35,095 nucleotides of DNA from an uncultured Eubacteriales bacterium (GCA_900317085.1 ONFJ01000028.1:1-35095); one strand, 5' to 3'; counted from the stretch's first letter, positions 1-11,118 are shown. Notes: generated by a model from the sequence alone, not told the origin. Numbers and translations are program-made.

Positions 1-325
1 TCTGCGGCAGGAGCTTCGGGTTCGGGTTCCGGCTCAAGTTCTTCGGAAGCAACCTCTACGGCGGGTTCCGCCTCTTCGGGGTTGCTTTCTTCGGCTTCTG
101 ATTCGAGTTCAGGCTCTTCAGAAGCAACCTCTTCGTCAGGTTCTGCTTCTTCGGGGTTGCCTTCTTCGGCTTCCGCCTCGAGTTCAGGCTCTTCGGAGGC
201 AACCTCTTCGGCGGGTTCTGCCTCTTCCGGGTTGCCTTCTTCGGCTTCCGCCTCGGGTTCCGGCTCTTCGGAGGCAACCTCTTTCGCGGGTTCCGCTTCT
301 TCCGGGTTGCTATCTTCGGAGGCGG
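1..325 (-). repeat. 75-bp tandem repeat encoding a 25-residue acidic repeat in DnaX
   Basis: Equivalent positions recur at 81, 156, 231 and 306, an exact 75-bp period. About four copies are visible and the array may continue past the window edge. On the minus strand the unit reads roughly EEVASEEPELEAEAEEGNPE plus EAEPA. Copies differ by a few substitutions only. Confidence 0.9.
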
Positions 326-1898
326 CCTCTTCGATCAGAGAGATCTGACCTTCCAGGGGCTCGTCCTCAGGAGTTTCATCTGCCTCGACCGGCGCTTCTG
401 CAGGCTCTTCCGTGGGAGCCTCTTCCGCTTCTTCAGAAGCAACCGCGGCGGTGGCGGCTGCGGCGGCGATGGCGGCGGTCAGAGCTTCCGCGGTGGGGGC
501 TTCTGCAGCGACTTCCGCTTCGACGGCGGGCGTTGCGGGAGCCTCAGCCGGCGCTGCTGACTCGGTTGCGGGAGCTGCAGGCTCCTCGGCGGGAGCGTCC
601 GGCGCGGCCTGTTCAGCAGGCTCGGCTGCGGGCTCCTCAGCAGGAGCTTCCGGCGCGGCCTGCTCGGTTGCAGGCGCCTCAGCCGGTGCAGGAGCTGGGT
701 CCTCCGCCGGAGCCGAGACGGGCTCAGCGGCAGGAGCTGCAGGGGCAGGCATCTTCGCCCGCTCCGGGATGGTCGTGGGCACCGGGTCCTGGACGTTCTC
801 GGTGTAGATGCCGTCGGTGCACAGGCGGATGAGGGCCATCTCCATCTCCACGCGGCGGTTCAGGCCTTTGCGGATGAGGACGAGGGCGTCGCCCAGTGCG
901 TTGAGGGTATTCAAAATGTCGCTCATGGACGTCTTCTTCGCGACGGACTGATACGCTGCCAGCTCGACGGCCGAGCAGACGATGAGGTCCTTCGGGTTCT
1001 TGACCGCTTTGCAGACCATGAGGTTTCTAAAGTGGTTGATGAGTTCATTGCACAGCCGTTCCATGTCGCAGGAGCGGTTGTAGAGGTCGTCGATCTGGGC
1101 GAGGGCCATCGCGCTGTTGCGGTGCAGGATGCTGTCAGCCAGCTGGAAGAGATAGTCTCTGCCGGCGAGGCCGACGACCGCGTTGACCGTGGCTTCGTCG
1201 ATGTTCGTGCTCTGGCCGATGCACTGGTCGAGGATGGAAAGCGCGTCACGCAAGGCGCCGTCCGCCAGACGGGCGATGAGGTTCGCGGCGCCGGGCGTCA
1301 GCTGCAGGTTTTCTTCCTTCGCGACATACGTGAGCCGTGCGGCGATGTCCTCGGGCGATATACGGTGGAAGTCGAAACGCTGGCAGCGGGACAGGATGGT
1401 GGCCGGAAGCTTGTGGACTTCCGTCGTGGCGAGCACGAACTTGACGTGCTCCGGCGGCTCCTCCAGCGTCTTCAGCAGCGCGTTGAACGCGCCGGTGGAG
1501 AGCATGTGGACCTCGTCGATGATGTAGACGCGGTACTTGCCGCCGACGGGTGTGAAGTTCGCTTCGTCGCGGATCTCACGGATGTTGTCGACGCCGTTGT
1601 TCGACGCCGCGTCGATCTCGACGACGTCGAGGATAGAGCCGGCGTCGATGCCCTTGCAGGTCTCGCAGCAGTTGCAGGGGTCCCCGTTCACCGGGTGCTC
1701 GCAGTTGACCGCCTTCGCGAAGATCTTGGCGCAGGTCGTCTTGCCGGTGCCGCGCGAACCGGTAAACAGGTAAGCATGGGAATGCCGACCCGTCCGCACC
1801 TCGTTCATGAGGGTCCGGGTGACGTGTTCCTGCCCGACGACGTCCGCGAAGACCTGGGGTCTCCACTTCCGGTACAGGGCCTGATATGCTTCTGCCAT
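1..1898 (-). CDS. dnaX: DNA polymerase III subunit gamma/tau (3' end beyond window)
   Basis: This is the clamp-loader ATPase of the replicative polymerase. The frame is open from the ATG at 1898 to the window edge (632 codons, no stop), so the C-terminus is missing. The N-terminus reads MAEAYQALYRKWRPQ, typical of DnaX. A Walker A motif GSRGTGKTT follows near residue 45, then the four-cysteine zinc module (C-x8-C-x2-C-x2-C, around 1655-1705), Walker B IIDEVHMLS, and the SRC motif with the arginine finger (ILSRCQRFDF). After about residue 360 the protein becomes Ala/Pro/Glu-rich and ends in an acidic 25-residue tandem repeat. The tail is unlike the tau domains I know and is probably a disordered linker. 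The ribosome site upstream of 1898 is weak. Identity is very secure; the function of the tail is unknown. Confidence 0.95.
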   Translation of the reverse strand, partial: MAEAYQALYRKWRPQVFADVVGQEHVTRTLMNEVRTGRHSHAYLFTGSRGTGKTTCAKIFAKAVNCEHPVNGDPCNCCETCKGIDAGSILDVVEIDAASNNGVDNIREIRDEANFTPVGGKYRVYIIDEVHMLSTGAFNALLKTLEEPPEHVKFVLATTEVHKLPATILSRCQRFDFHRISPEDIAARLTYVAKEENLQLTPGAANLIARLADGALRDALSILDQCIGQSTNIDEATVNAVVGLAGRDYLFQLADSILHRNSAMALAQIDDLYNRSCDMERLCNELINHFRNLMVCKAVKNPKDLIVCSAVELAAYQSVAKKTSMSDILNTLNALGDALVLIRKGLNRRVEMEMALIRLCTDGIYTENVQDPVPTTIPERAKMPAPAAPAAEPVSAPAEDPAPAPAEAPATEQAAPEAPAEEPAAEPAEQAAPDAPAEEPAAPATESAAPAEAPATPAVEAEVAAEAPTAEALTAAIAAAAATAAVASEEAEEAPTEEPAEAPVEADETPEDEPLEGQISLIEEAASEDSNPEEAEPAKEVASEEPEPEAEAEEGNPEEAEPAEEVASEEPELEAEAEEGNPEEAEPDEEVASEEPELESEAEESNPEEAEPAVEVASEELEPEPEPEAPAA

Positions 1899-1935
1899 GG
1901 TACCACCGACTTTCCACACTAATGTCTGATAAACG

Positions 1936-1957
1936 CAAAAAGAAGCGAAGCTGCTTT
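1936..1957 (-). terminator. Possible terminator of the SRP RNA
   Basis: On the minus strand a short AAGC/GCTT stem is followed by TTTTT directly downstream of the SRP RNA. The stem is weak, so termination here may be partial and dnaX could be co-transcribed. Confidence 0.4.
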
Positions 1958-1962
1958 CACTT

Positions 1963-2080
1963 GACCATATGGCGAGCAGGCTTACTGTGGCGCACAGTGC
2001 TAACCGCTTAATGCTGCTCGGTTCCCCGCCTGACATGATTCACAGCGCTCCGTCGCACAGGACCCACGCGCCATATGGCC
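1963..2080 (-). ncRNA. ffs: Signal recognition particle RNA (small bacterial type)
   Basis: This is the RNA scaffold of SRP, which binds Ffh and targets nascent membrane proteins. On the minus strand the domain IV core is recognisable: TGTCAGG, a GGAA loop and GAGCAGCATTAAG, matching the conserved Ffh-binding hairpin. The ends pair through CCATATGGCG and CGCCATATGG, giving a rod of about 118 nt. That fits the short SRP RNA without an Alu domain. Position upstream of dnaX matches the arrangement known in Bacillus. Exact processed ends cannot be read from sequence; a small AAAAGC/GCTTTT hairpin lies between the promoter and the rod and could belong to a longer precursor. Confidence 0.9.
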
Positions 2081-2116
2081 AAACAAAAGCTCACTCCGCT
2101 TTTATCAGTGCTCCTT

Positions 2117-2145
2117 ATTATACGGGATTTCCCCCTTTAAATCAA
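2117..2145 (-). promoter_or_regulatory. Sigma-A promoter of the SRP RNA
   Basis: On the minus strand TTGATT (2140-2145) and TATAAT (2117-2122) are separated by exactly 17 bp. The predicted start is near 2110, about 30 nt before the SRP RNA rod. Confidence 0.85.
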
Positions 2146-2195
2146 TATTTTATATAAGATAAAATATATTTTTGTAGGAATTTCAAGAAGGATGT

Positions 2196-2204
2196 GATAC
2201 AATG
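2196..2204 (+). promoter_or_regulatory. Extended -10 promoter for secA
   Basis: TGATACAAT is an extended -10 (TG-n-TACAAT) with no good -35 at 17 bp. It lies 80 bp upstream of secA. The predicted leader carries an ATCGCC motif at 2245-2250. Confidence 0.6.
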
Positions 2205-2285
2205 TACGTTGAATTTTTCTAATCTCGGGAAGCAGAAGAGGTACATCGCCCCGGAACGCGACCCCAAAAGGAGTTATATTTACAT

Positions 2286-5027
<2,742 letters not shown>

Positions 5028-5056
5028 ATCGCCACAGCACTCATAAAGACACGAAG

Positions 5057-5088
5057 CCCTGTCGCAAACGCGGCAGGGTTTCTTTTTG
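5057..5088 (+). terminator. Rho-independent terminator after secA
   Basis: CCCTGTCGC pairs with GCGGCAGGG across an AAAC loop and is followed by TTTCTTTTTG. Confidence 0.85.
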
Positions 5089-5198
5089 CGTTTCTTGTTG
5101 CACCCGGGGCGCTGCACATCGATTTTTCTTCCCTTTCGACGCGTTTTTTGTTACGCTTTAATAAGATTGTATGTACAACTGTGAAAGGAGGGATCCCT

Positions 5199-7181
5199 GT
5201 GGCGATGCACGACGACAACCGCGGAAACTGGTTCCGGGACTTTGCCGACCGGTTCCACCGGCGCGCCATGGACCTCACCCTCCTTCTGTTCCGGGGACGG
5301 GCGGGCATCGTGTTCACGGTCATCGAGGTGCTCTACTTCTGTGCCGTCTTCTACCTGATGTACGAGCAGGACGTGACTTCGGTGCAGATCTTCCTCCTGC
5401 TCCTCCTGAACATCGGCCTCGTCGGGCTGTTCATCTGCCTTCTGACTCGCGCCGTGTTCAGCACGCTGCAGCAGGAGGTCCGCCTGACCGAAGCCGCCAT
5501 CGAAGAAACCATCCAGCGTTCCCAGCTCGACGCCCTCACGGGCCTCTACAACCGGGCGACGCTGTTCCGTGAACTGGGGTCCCGCATCCGCTACGCGGAG
5601 GAGCACGGCACGCCCCTCTCCCTCATCCTGTTCGACCTCGACAACTTCAAGGACGTCAACGATGCCCACGGGCACGCGGTGGGCGATGAATGCCTCGTCG
5701 CGCTGTCGGAGATGCTGCGGGACCGCGTCCGCGGGCAGGAACTCGCCGCCCGCTACGGCGGCGAAGAGTTCGTGCTGGTGCTTCCCGACACGCGCCTGGA
5801 AGGCGCGGTCGCCCGGGCAGAAGTCAGCCGGCAGCGGTGCGCCGAGAAAGAGTTTTTCGACGGCGGCAAGCCCTTCCGCGTGACCGCCAGCGCGGGCGTC
5901 GCGGAGTGGGAGCCCGGCATGGACGCCGCCGCGCTCATCGACCTCGCGGACCAGCGCATGTACACGGCGAAGGAAGCGGGCCGCGACCTGACCGACGCGG
6001 GCCCGGAGTTCGCCGCGTCGAAGATGCAGGCGCCGCAGGACGACGCCCAGCCCCTGCCCCAGCCGGAGATCAGGAAGCGGCGTCGGTCCATCGTCGAGGA
6101 CCCGGGCTCCAAGCAGGAGTTTTTCCACCTTCTGCTGCAGCAGTGCCTCTATGGCATCGCGCTCTGGCTCCTCCTGACGCTCTTCTTAAGCCGTTCCGTC
6201 CCGGCCTTCTGTGCCTATGCTGTCACGGGTGTCTTCCTGTTCCTCCTTTATAAGAGGCTGCCCCGCAGCCGCAGTTTCAAAGAGGTCACCGGGCTGTATC
6301 TCCTCTACGCCTACGGTTCCCTGTTCGTCACGCTGCCCGCCATGTACTTCTTCGGCGGCGGCCTCGGCAGCGGTGTACCGGTCCTGTTCATTCTGGCGGC
6401 CTCCGCCATCACGCTCCTGTTCAACGGACCGTTCATGGTCTTCACGCTGGCACTTCTGGTGGCCCTGTCCGCCACGGTCATCGCCGTGGACCTCGGGCAC
6501 GAAGGGTTCGTCGCGGGCTTCACAGACCTCGGGGACCTCTCGTACTTCTACACGCTGGCCACCGTCATCTTCGTGGGGGTCACCCTGAGCCGCATCATGC
6601 ACATGCTGTACCGGAACTACCAGGAGAACCGGAAGCTCTCCGAGGAGCTGATGAAACAGCTCGAGGAGACCTCGGTCATCGACCCGCTGACCGGAGCCTA
6701 CGACCGCCGGTTCCTGCTGAACGACCTCGATGAGAGCATCCGGCTCGTGGAGTCCGGCGAGTTGCCGGTCTTCTCGGTCCTCATGTTCGACCTCGACCAC
6801 TTCAAGCAGATCAACGACCGGTACGGCCACCTCACCGGCGATGAGTGCATCCGTTCCCTCGCGCGTCTCGTCCGGGAGAACCTGCGAAAAGAAGACGCCC
6901 TCATCCGCTACGGCGGAGAGGAGTTCATCTGCGTCATGCGCGGCGCCTCGGACTACACCGCGGTCAAGCGCGCGGAGGAGATCCGCGCGAAGGTCGCAGA
7001 GACCCGGCTGGCGGCCGCTCTGCGGGAGCCGATCACGCTCAGCTGCGGAGTCGTCATGTACCGTCCGGGCATGACGCCGGACGGGCTCATCCGCGAAGCG
7101 GACACGCAGCTGTACAAGGCGAAGCGCCGGGGCCGCAACCGGGTCGCCTGCCGCGGGAGTCGTTCTGCGGACAATAACTGA
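5199..7181 (+). CDS. Membrane protein with two GGDEF domains (predicted diguanylate cyclase)
   Basis: Diguanylate cyclases make cyclic di-GMP from two GTP. This 660-residue protein contains two complete GGDEF modules in one frame. N-terminal half: two membrane helices (about residues 30-85), then GGDEF domain 1 with RYGGEEF at 185-191. Second half: five or six membrane helices (about 310-470), then GGDEF domain 2 with RYGGEEF at 570-576. Domain 2 has an RxxD inhibitory site (RKED) in the usual place; domain 1 has RGQE instead, so feedback inhibition may differ. I chose the GTG at 5199 because AGGAGG lies 7 nt upstream; an in-frame ATG at 5148 has no such site. No EAL or HD-GYP domain is present. 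The stop is followed at once by ATCGCCAAA and a terminator. Confidence 0.93.
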   Translation: MAMHDDNRGNWFRDFADRFHRRAMDLTLLLFRGRAGIVFTVIEVLYFCAVFYLMYEQDVTSVQIFLLLLLNIGLVGLFICLLTRAVFSTLQQEVRLTEAAIEETIQRSQLDALTGLYNRATLFRELGSRIRYAEEHGTPLSLILFDLDNFKDVNDAHGHAVGDECLVALSEMLRDRVRGQELAARYGGEEFVLVLPDTRLEGAVARAEVSRQRCAEKEFFDGGKPFRVTASAGVAEWEPGMDAAALIDLADQRMYTAKEAGRDLTDAGPEFAASKMQAPQDDAQPLPQPEIRKRRRSIVEDPGSKQEFFHLLLQQCLYGIALWLLLTLFLSRSVPAFCAYAVTGVFLFLLYKRLPRSRSFKEVTGLYLLYAYGSLFVTLPAMYFFGGGLGSGVPVLFILAASAITLLFNGPFMVFTLALLVALSATVIAVDLGHEGFVAGFTDLGDLSYFYTLATVIFVGVTLSRIMHMLYRNYQENRKLSEELMKQLEETSVIDPLTGAYDRRFLLNDLDESIRLVESGELPVFSVLMFDLDHFKQINDRYGHLTGDECIRSLARLVRENLRKEDALIRYGGEEFICVMRGASDYTAVKRAEEIRAKVAETRLAAALREPITLSCGVVMYRPGMTPDGLIREADTQLYKAKRRGRNRVACRGSRSADNN

Positions 7182-7198
7182 ATCGCCAAAGGGTATAG

Positions 7199-7230
7199 AA
7201 AAAGCGCTCTCATGCAGAGAGCGCTTTTTG
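7199..7230. terminator. Bidirectional terminator between convergent genes
   Basis: AGCGCTCTC and GAGAGCGCT form a perfect stem flanked by A-run and T-run, so it can serve both the GGDEF gene and the YitT-family gene. Confidence 0.9.
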
Positions 7231-7248
7231 TAATGCTGTTTGCCGGGG

Positions 7249-8130
7249 TCAGATCTTCGGCTGGACGAACTTGCCGACGTAGTTTTCCGACTTCATGACG
7301 TTGATGATGGCGTCGGGGTCCGCCGCCAGGATGACGTCCGTGGCCTCGTGGAGCTGGTAGCTCGAGATGATGGCGACGCAGAGGCAGGTGGGGGTCCCGG
7401 AGTAGCCGCCGGTGCCGTCGAGGGCCGTGATGCCGTGTTCGAAGGCGTCGATGTACGCCTTGATGACCGCGTCCGGTTTCTTCGTGAAGATCTGCAGCGT
7501 GATCCGCTTGTACCGGTTGTGGAAACTCGAGATGGTCCGCGTGCAGAGGAACTGGAAGAGGATGGAGTATCCCGCCTTGTCGAACCCGAAGAGGAATCCG
7601 AAGATGGTCAGGAGAACGCAGTTGAAGACAAAGATTTCCGTCCAGATCTCCTTACCGGACTTGTTCGCGACGTACAGGGAGATGAAGTCCGTTCCGCCGG
7701 AGGAGGCGCCGCCCCGCAGCGCGATGACGATGCCGAAGCCGTAGAGAAACCCGCCGAAGATGACGTTCAGGATGATCTCCCCGAGGAACGGGAATACCGG
7801 GATGACCTTCAGGAACAGGGACGTCAGGAGGACGTTCGCCAGTGAGAAAAAGACGAACCGTCTCGAGATGTGCCGCGCGCTGAAGAGGGCCACCGGCAGG
7901 TTGATGAGGGTCAGGAGCAGGGCCGTCGACAGGTGGAGACCGACGAGGTTGCCGGCTTTCTGTCCGAGGACCGCGATGCCCATGAACCCGCCGGGCAGGA
8001 GGTCTGCCGCGTCGAGGAACACGTTGTTCGCGACAGCCATGACGAGGGCCGACACCACGACCGCCAGGGACGTGATGAGGTTCCGCTTCGTGAACCATTC
8101 CGTTTTCGCAGACTGTTTCAGGTGCTCCAT
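7249..8130 (-). CDS. YitT family membrane protein (DUF2179 at C-terminus)
   Basis: The family has an N-terminal block of about five or six membrane helices and a soluble C-terminal DUF2179 domain; its biochemical role is not settled. Here hydrophobic segments with the typical LLPGGFMGIA and ALRGGASSGGTDFIS motifs occupy the first 200 residues. The C-terminus carries GTGGYSGTPT and the VGKFVQPKI end. The ATG at 8130 is chosen because AGGAGGAG precedes it at good spacing; a longer ORF to 8196 lacks a ribosome site. It lies 84 nt downstream of yifB on the same strand, so it is probably co-transcribed. Length is 293 residues, normal for the family. Confidence 0.9.
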   Translation of the reverse strand: MEHLKQSAKTEWFTKRNLITSLAVVVSALVMAVANNVFLDAADLLPGGFMGIAVLGQKAGNLVGLHLSTALLLTLINLPVALFSARHISRRFVFFSLANVLLTSLFLKVIPVFPFLGEIILNVIFGGFLYGFGIVIALRGGASSGGTDFISLYVANKSGKEIWTEIFVFNCVLLTIFGFLFGFDKAGYSILFQFLCTRTISSFHNRYKRITLQIFTKKPDAVIKAYIDAFEHGITALDGTGGYSGTPTCLCVAIISSYQLHEATDVILAADPDAIINVMKSENYVGKFVQPKI

Positions 8131-8214
8131 GAGCCACTCCTCCTCTCGGGAAATACCGCCGACATTCTGCCACGTTTCGGGTGACATTGCAAGCATTATT
8201 TTCCGGGTGGCGAT

Positions 8215-9795
8215 TTACGGGTCGAGGTACGCGTCCATCGCGTGGAGCTGGATGGCCTCGAGAAGGTGCGGGAGCTCGATGTGTTCGCTCCCCGCGAGGT
8301 CCGCGATGGTGCGGGCCACTTTCAGGATCTTGTCGTTGCTCCGCGCGCTGAACTGGTGCTTCTCGTGGGCGGCCAGCAGGGCGTCCCGACAGGGTTCGTC
8401 CAGGGCGCAGAACTCGTTCATCTGCGTCCGGTTCATGGCCGCGTTGCACACGGTGCCGGAGCCCTCGAAGCGGGCTTTCTGGACCGCCCGGGCCGCGACG
8501 ACCCGCGCGCGGATGTCCGCGGAGCACTCGGAGGTGCCGCCCGCGAGGAGCAGACGCTCCGGCACCGGCCGCACCCGGACATGGATGTCGATGCGGTCGA
8601 GGAACGGCCCGGACAGTTTGTCCGCGTACCGGCGGATGTCCTGGAGGGAACAGCTGCAGACGCGGCCGTTCTCAGTGTACGGGACGCCGTAGTAGCCGCA
8701 GGGACAGGGGTTCATGGCCCCGATGAGCTGGATGTTCCCGGGGTACGTGACCGTGGCCCGGTTGCGAGCGATGGTGATGCACCGGTCTTCGAGAGGCTGG
8801 CGCAGCGCTTCGAGGACCGGGCGCGCGAAGTGGGGCGTCTCGTCAAGGAAGAGGACGCCATTGTGGGCGAGGGTGACTTCGCCGGGCGATGCCTGGGCGC
8901 CCCCGCCCGCCATGGCGGCGAGGGTGGCCGTGTGGTGCGGCGCCCGGAAGGGACGCTCGACCATGAGGGGCAGGTCCTCCGGCAGGAGGCCGCCCACGGA
9001 GTAGATGTTTGTGGTCTCGAGCGCCTCGTCGTAGGTCATCTCGGGCAGGATGCCCGGGAGGCGTTTCGCGAGCATGCTCTTGCCGGCGCCGGGCGGGCCG
9101 ACCAGCAGGACGTTGTGGCCGCCGGCCGCGGCGATCTCCAGGGCGCGGCGCGCCTCCCGCTGCCCGATGACTTCGGAGAAGTCCGGGGCGTCGGCGCGGG
9201 CGTTTTTCTGCACCAGGACGTCGAAGGGCACCGGCTCCACGGGCTCGATGAGCTTCTCGCCCCGCAGGTGCGCGAGAAGTTCCTTCACCGTGTGGACCGG
9301 ATAAACGTCCATCGCGTCGCAGACGGCGGTCGCTTCCTTCGCGTTCCCGGCCGGGATGAAGGCCTGCTTCATCCCCTTCTCCCGGGCGCAGATGAGCATG
9401 GGGAGCACGCCACGGACCCGGCGCACATCGCCCCGGAGGGACAGTTCGCCAAGGAACACCGCGGACGTCAGCTCGTCGAGCTTGCGCTCGAGGGTCTTCT
9501 GTCCGGAGATGATCTGGTGGTCGGCGAGCATCATGGCCGTGAAGATGGGCAGGTCGTAGATGGGTCCCTCCTTGCGGAAGTCCGCCGGGGCCAGGTTCAC
9601 GGTGATGCGGCTGATGGGGAACTGGAACCCGCAGTTTCGCACCGCGGAGCGCACCCGTTCCTTCGACTCCGACACCGCCGAATTTGGCAGGCCGACGAGG
9701 TCGAACCGGGGCAGGCCGCTCGACAGGTCCACTTCGACCGTCACGAGCTCCGCGGACAGACCGCGCACCCCGGCGCTTTTTACACTTGCGTACAT
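8215..9795 (-). CDS. YifB/ComM family Mg-chelatase-like AAA+ ATPase
   Basis: This family is related to the ChlI subunit of magnesium chelatase. ComM members are helicases that aid branch migration during natural transformation, though many carriers are not known to be competent. The 526-residue protein has the N-terminal Lon/ChlI-like domain (FDLVGLPNSAVSESKERVRSA), Walker A LLVGPPGAGKSMLAK near residue 230, Walker B VLFLDETPHF, a CPCGYYG cysteine segment, and the C-terminal helical domain with SARSNDKILKVARTIADL. The ATG at 9795 is preceded by AAAGGAG at 8 nt. The longer ORF start at 9852 is unsupported. The stop TAA is directly followed by ATCGCCA. Confidence 0.93.
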   Translation of the reverse strand: MYASVKSAGVRGLSAELVTVEVDLSSGLPRFDLVGLPNSAVSESKERVRSAVRNCGFQFPISRITVNLAPADFRKEGPIYDLPIFTAMMLADHQIISGQKTLERKLDELTSAVFLGELSLRGDVRRVRGVLPMLICAREKGMKQAFIPAGNAKEATAVCDAMDVYPVHTVKELLAHLRGEKLIEPVEPVPFDVLVQKNARADAPDFSEVIGQREARRALEIAAAGGHNVLLVGPPGAGKSMLAKRLPGILPEMTYDEALETTNIYSVGGLLPEDLPLMVERPFRAPHHTATLAAMAGGGAQASPGEVTLAHNGVLFLDETPHFARPVLEALRQPLEDRCITIARNRATVTYPGNIQLIGAMNPCPCGYYGVPYTENGRVCSCSLQDIRRYADKLSGPFLDRIDIHVRVRPVPERLLLAGGTSECSADIRARVVAARAVQKARFEGSGTVCNAAMNRTQMNEFCALDEPCRDALLAAHEKHQFSARSNDKILKVARTIADLAGSEHIELPHLLEAIQLHAMDAYLDP

Positions 9796-9921
9796 AAGAA
9801 TGTCTCCTTTCTTACATACCCTGCCGGCCGGCGCATCTGGGGGCGGAGACAAGGCCGTTTGCTGCCGCAGGGGTCCTGACTATTGTAGCGTATATCGCCC
9901 CAAAATGCACCTCCTTCCCAT

Positions 9922-9950
9922 TTGACAGAAGCCTGTCGGCGATTTACAAT
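9922..9950 (+). promoter_or_regulatory. Near-consensus sigma-A promoter upstream of the 30-residue peptide
   Basis: TTGACA (9922-9927) and TACAAT (9945-9950) are 17 bp apart. A reverse-orientation ATCGCC (9938-9943) lies in the spacer just before the -10. The predicted start is about 70 nt before the peptide start codon. Confidence 0.85.
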
Positions 9951-10027
9951 GCTGTTGTTCTGTCCGGACATTTCTCGACTCGTTCTGTAAAGTGTCCGAT
10001 AACACTTAATGTAAAAGGAGCTTTCCA

Positions 10028-10120
10028 ATGAACAACCTTTTCACGAAAATAACAGCCATTATCCTCGCAATTCTCATGGCCGGGAGCGTCATGGTCGCCG
10101 GCTTTCAGATGTTTACGTAA
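10028..10120 (+). CDS. 30-residue single-pass membrane peptide
   Basis: An ATG at 10028 follows AAAAGGAG at 7 nt and a consensus promoter, so expression is likely. The product begins MNNLFTKITAIILAILMAG and ends FQMFT. It has a short polar N-terminus with one lysine, then a continuous hydrophobic stretch of about 20 residues. It could be a small membrane protein, a toxin-like peptide or a regulatory leader. No family is recognised. No clear terminator separates it from the next promoter at 10240. Confidence 0.65.
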   Translation: MNNLFTKITAIILAILMAGSVMVAGFQMFT

Positions 10121-10239
10121 CCCGCGTGTTTATGCGATTTTCAAAACGTCCAAACCGTTTAGTAAAAATCTTTGTCATTCGGATTTATCGGTCGTTTTTT
10201 TATCCAAATTTCATATGTTTGTTTTGTGCATGACGTTGA

Positions 10240-10268
10240 TTGACACTTTTTGAAAAATGGAGTACTTT
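10240..10268 (+). promoter_or_regulatory. Sigma-A promoter of the zinc-ribbon gene
   Basis: TTGACA (10240-10245), 17 bp spacer, TACTTT (10263-10268). The spacer from 10121 to 10239 is AT-rich and shows nothing else that I can name. Confidence 0.75.
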
Positions 10269-10320
10269 TAATGCGTGTGTACGATTGCATACGGCAATTT
10301 TTTCAAGTGAGGTTAAGAAC

Positions 10321-10599
10321 ATGTACGAAGACAAAACTCTTGTCTGTAAAGAATGCGGCAAAGAATTCGTGTTCACCGCCGGTGAGCAGGAGTTCTACGC
10401 AGAGAAAGGCTTCGAGAATGAGCCCCAGCGCTGCAAAGAGTGCCGCGATGCCCGGAAACAGGCGGTCAGAGCCAACCGTGTCATGTACGATGCGGTCTGT
10501 GCAAACTGTGGCGCAGAATGCAAAGTTCCCTTCAAGCCGCGCGAAGACCGTCCGGTGTACTGCAGCGAATGCTTTGCAAACATGAGTGAGGCCCAGTAA
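10321..10599 (+). CDS. Small double zinc-ribbon protein
   Basis: The 92-residue product has two Cys4 zinc-binding modules. The first is CKECGKEF...GEQEFYAEKGF...RCKEC, a pattern known from the probable zinc-ribbon family found in many Firmicutes. The second is CANCGAECKVPFKPREDRPVYCSECF, also seen attached to that family. Such proteins are presumed to bind nucleic acid or ribosomes but have no proven role. The ATG at 10321 follows GTGAGG; an upstream ATG at 10240 overlaps the promoter and is rejected. It has its own promoter and terminator, so it is a single-gene unit. Confidence 0.88.
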   Translation: MYEDKTLVCKECGKEFVFTAGEQEFYAEKGFENEPQRCKECRDARKQAVRANRVMYDAVCANCGAECKVPFKPREDRPVYCSECFANMSEAQ

Positions 10600-10616
10600 G
10601 GCCCAACACATTGTCG

Positions 10617-10646
10617 AAAAGGACCACTCCCGCAGTGGTCTTTTTG
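10617..10646 (+). terminator. Terminator of the zinc-ribbon gene
   Basis: GACCACT (10622-10628) pairs with AGTGGTC (10634-10640), followed by TTTTTG. Confidence 0.88.
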
Positions 10647-10678
10647 ATTTTCGGGTGTACTAATCGAACGGAATCCGA

Positions 10679-10684
10679 TATAAT
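10679..10684 (+). promoter_or_regulatory. -10 element for the 108-residue gene
   Basis: A perfect TATAAT lies 26 bp upstream of the start; the -35 (TGTACT, 17 bp away) is poor. Confidence 0.55.
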
Positions 10685-10709
10685 GATGGTTGAAAGGACG
10701 GTGGACTGT

Positions 10710-11036
10710 ATGATCGGTCTCGGCACCTGGGCGTTCGAACTGAAGACTCCCGTATTCAGCGGCACCCTTCACCTGACCATTTCCAACAAGGACGGTCAGT
10801 ACGACTTCAAACCGGAACTCCCCGGTTACAACGGACCTCTCGAGTATGAGGTCCTCTCCGTCAAGGAAGAGGGCAACACCCTCTCCGGCGAACTCACCAC
10901 ATCGTTCATCCCCATGAAGAAGCCGGTGAAACTGGCCATGACCTTTCTGGACGACCGGTGTGCGGCCTTCGCCAAAGTGCCACTGCTCGGCAAAGTCAAG
11001 GTGCAGGGCAAACGCATCGACGGCGGCGGTCGGTAG
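10710..11036 (+). CDS. Hypothetical protein, 108 residues
   Basis: I do not recognise the family. The product starts [20 protein letters not shown] and has alternating hydrophobic and polar residues suggesting a beta-rich, possibly lipocalin-like small barrel. There is no signal peptide, cysteine motif or membrane helix. The ATG at 10710 is preceded by AAAGGA at 11 nt. A TATAAT lies upstream. It is followed by ATCGCC directly after its TAG stop, and then by rubredoxin with no terminator between, so the two genes are probably co-transcribed. Confidence 0.7.
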   Translation: MIGLGTWAFELKTPVFSGTLHLTISNKDGQYDFKPELPGYNGPLEYEVLSVKEEGNTLSGELTTSFIPMKKPVKLAMTFLDDRCAAFAKVPLLGKVKVQGKRIDGGGR

Positions 11037-11118
11037 ATCGCCCCAACACCAGGGTAAACCGCTGTGCCTGCCCGGCGCGGCGTTTCCGAATAGCTATTCT
11101 AAGAAAGGGTATATTATC

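Noticed and set aside
82..832. Ser/Ala-rich plus-strand frames opposite the dnaX tail
   Set aside because: They are the complement of the Glu/Ala/Pro repeat in DnaX and have no start signals.
9882..9887. TACAAT on the minus strand as yifB promoter
   Set aside because: No acceptable -35 at 16-18 bp and no extended -10; plausible by position only.
9780..10028. 82-codon minus-strand frame upstream of yifB
   Set aside because: It overlaps the yifB ribosome site and the plus-strand promoter, has no ribosome site and shows no protein-like pattern.
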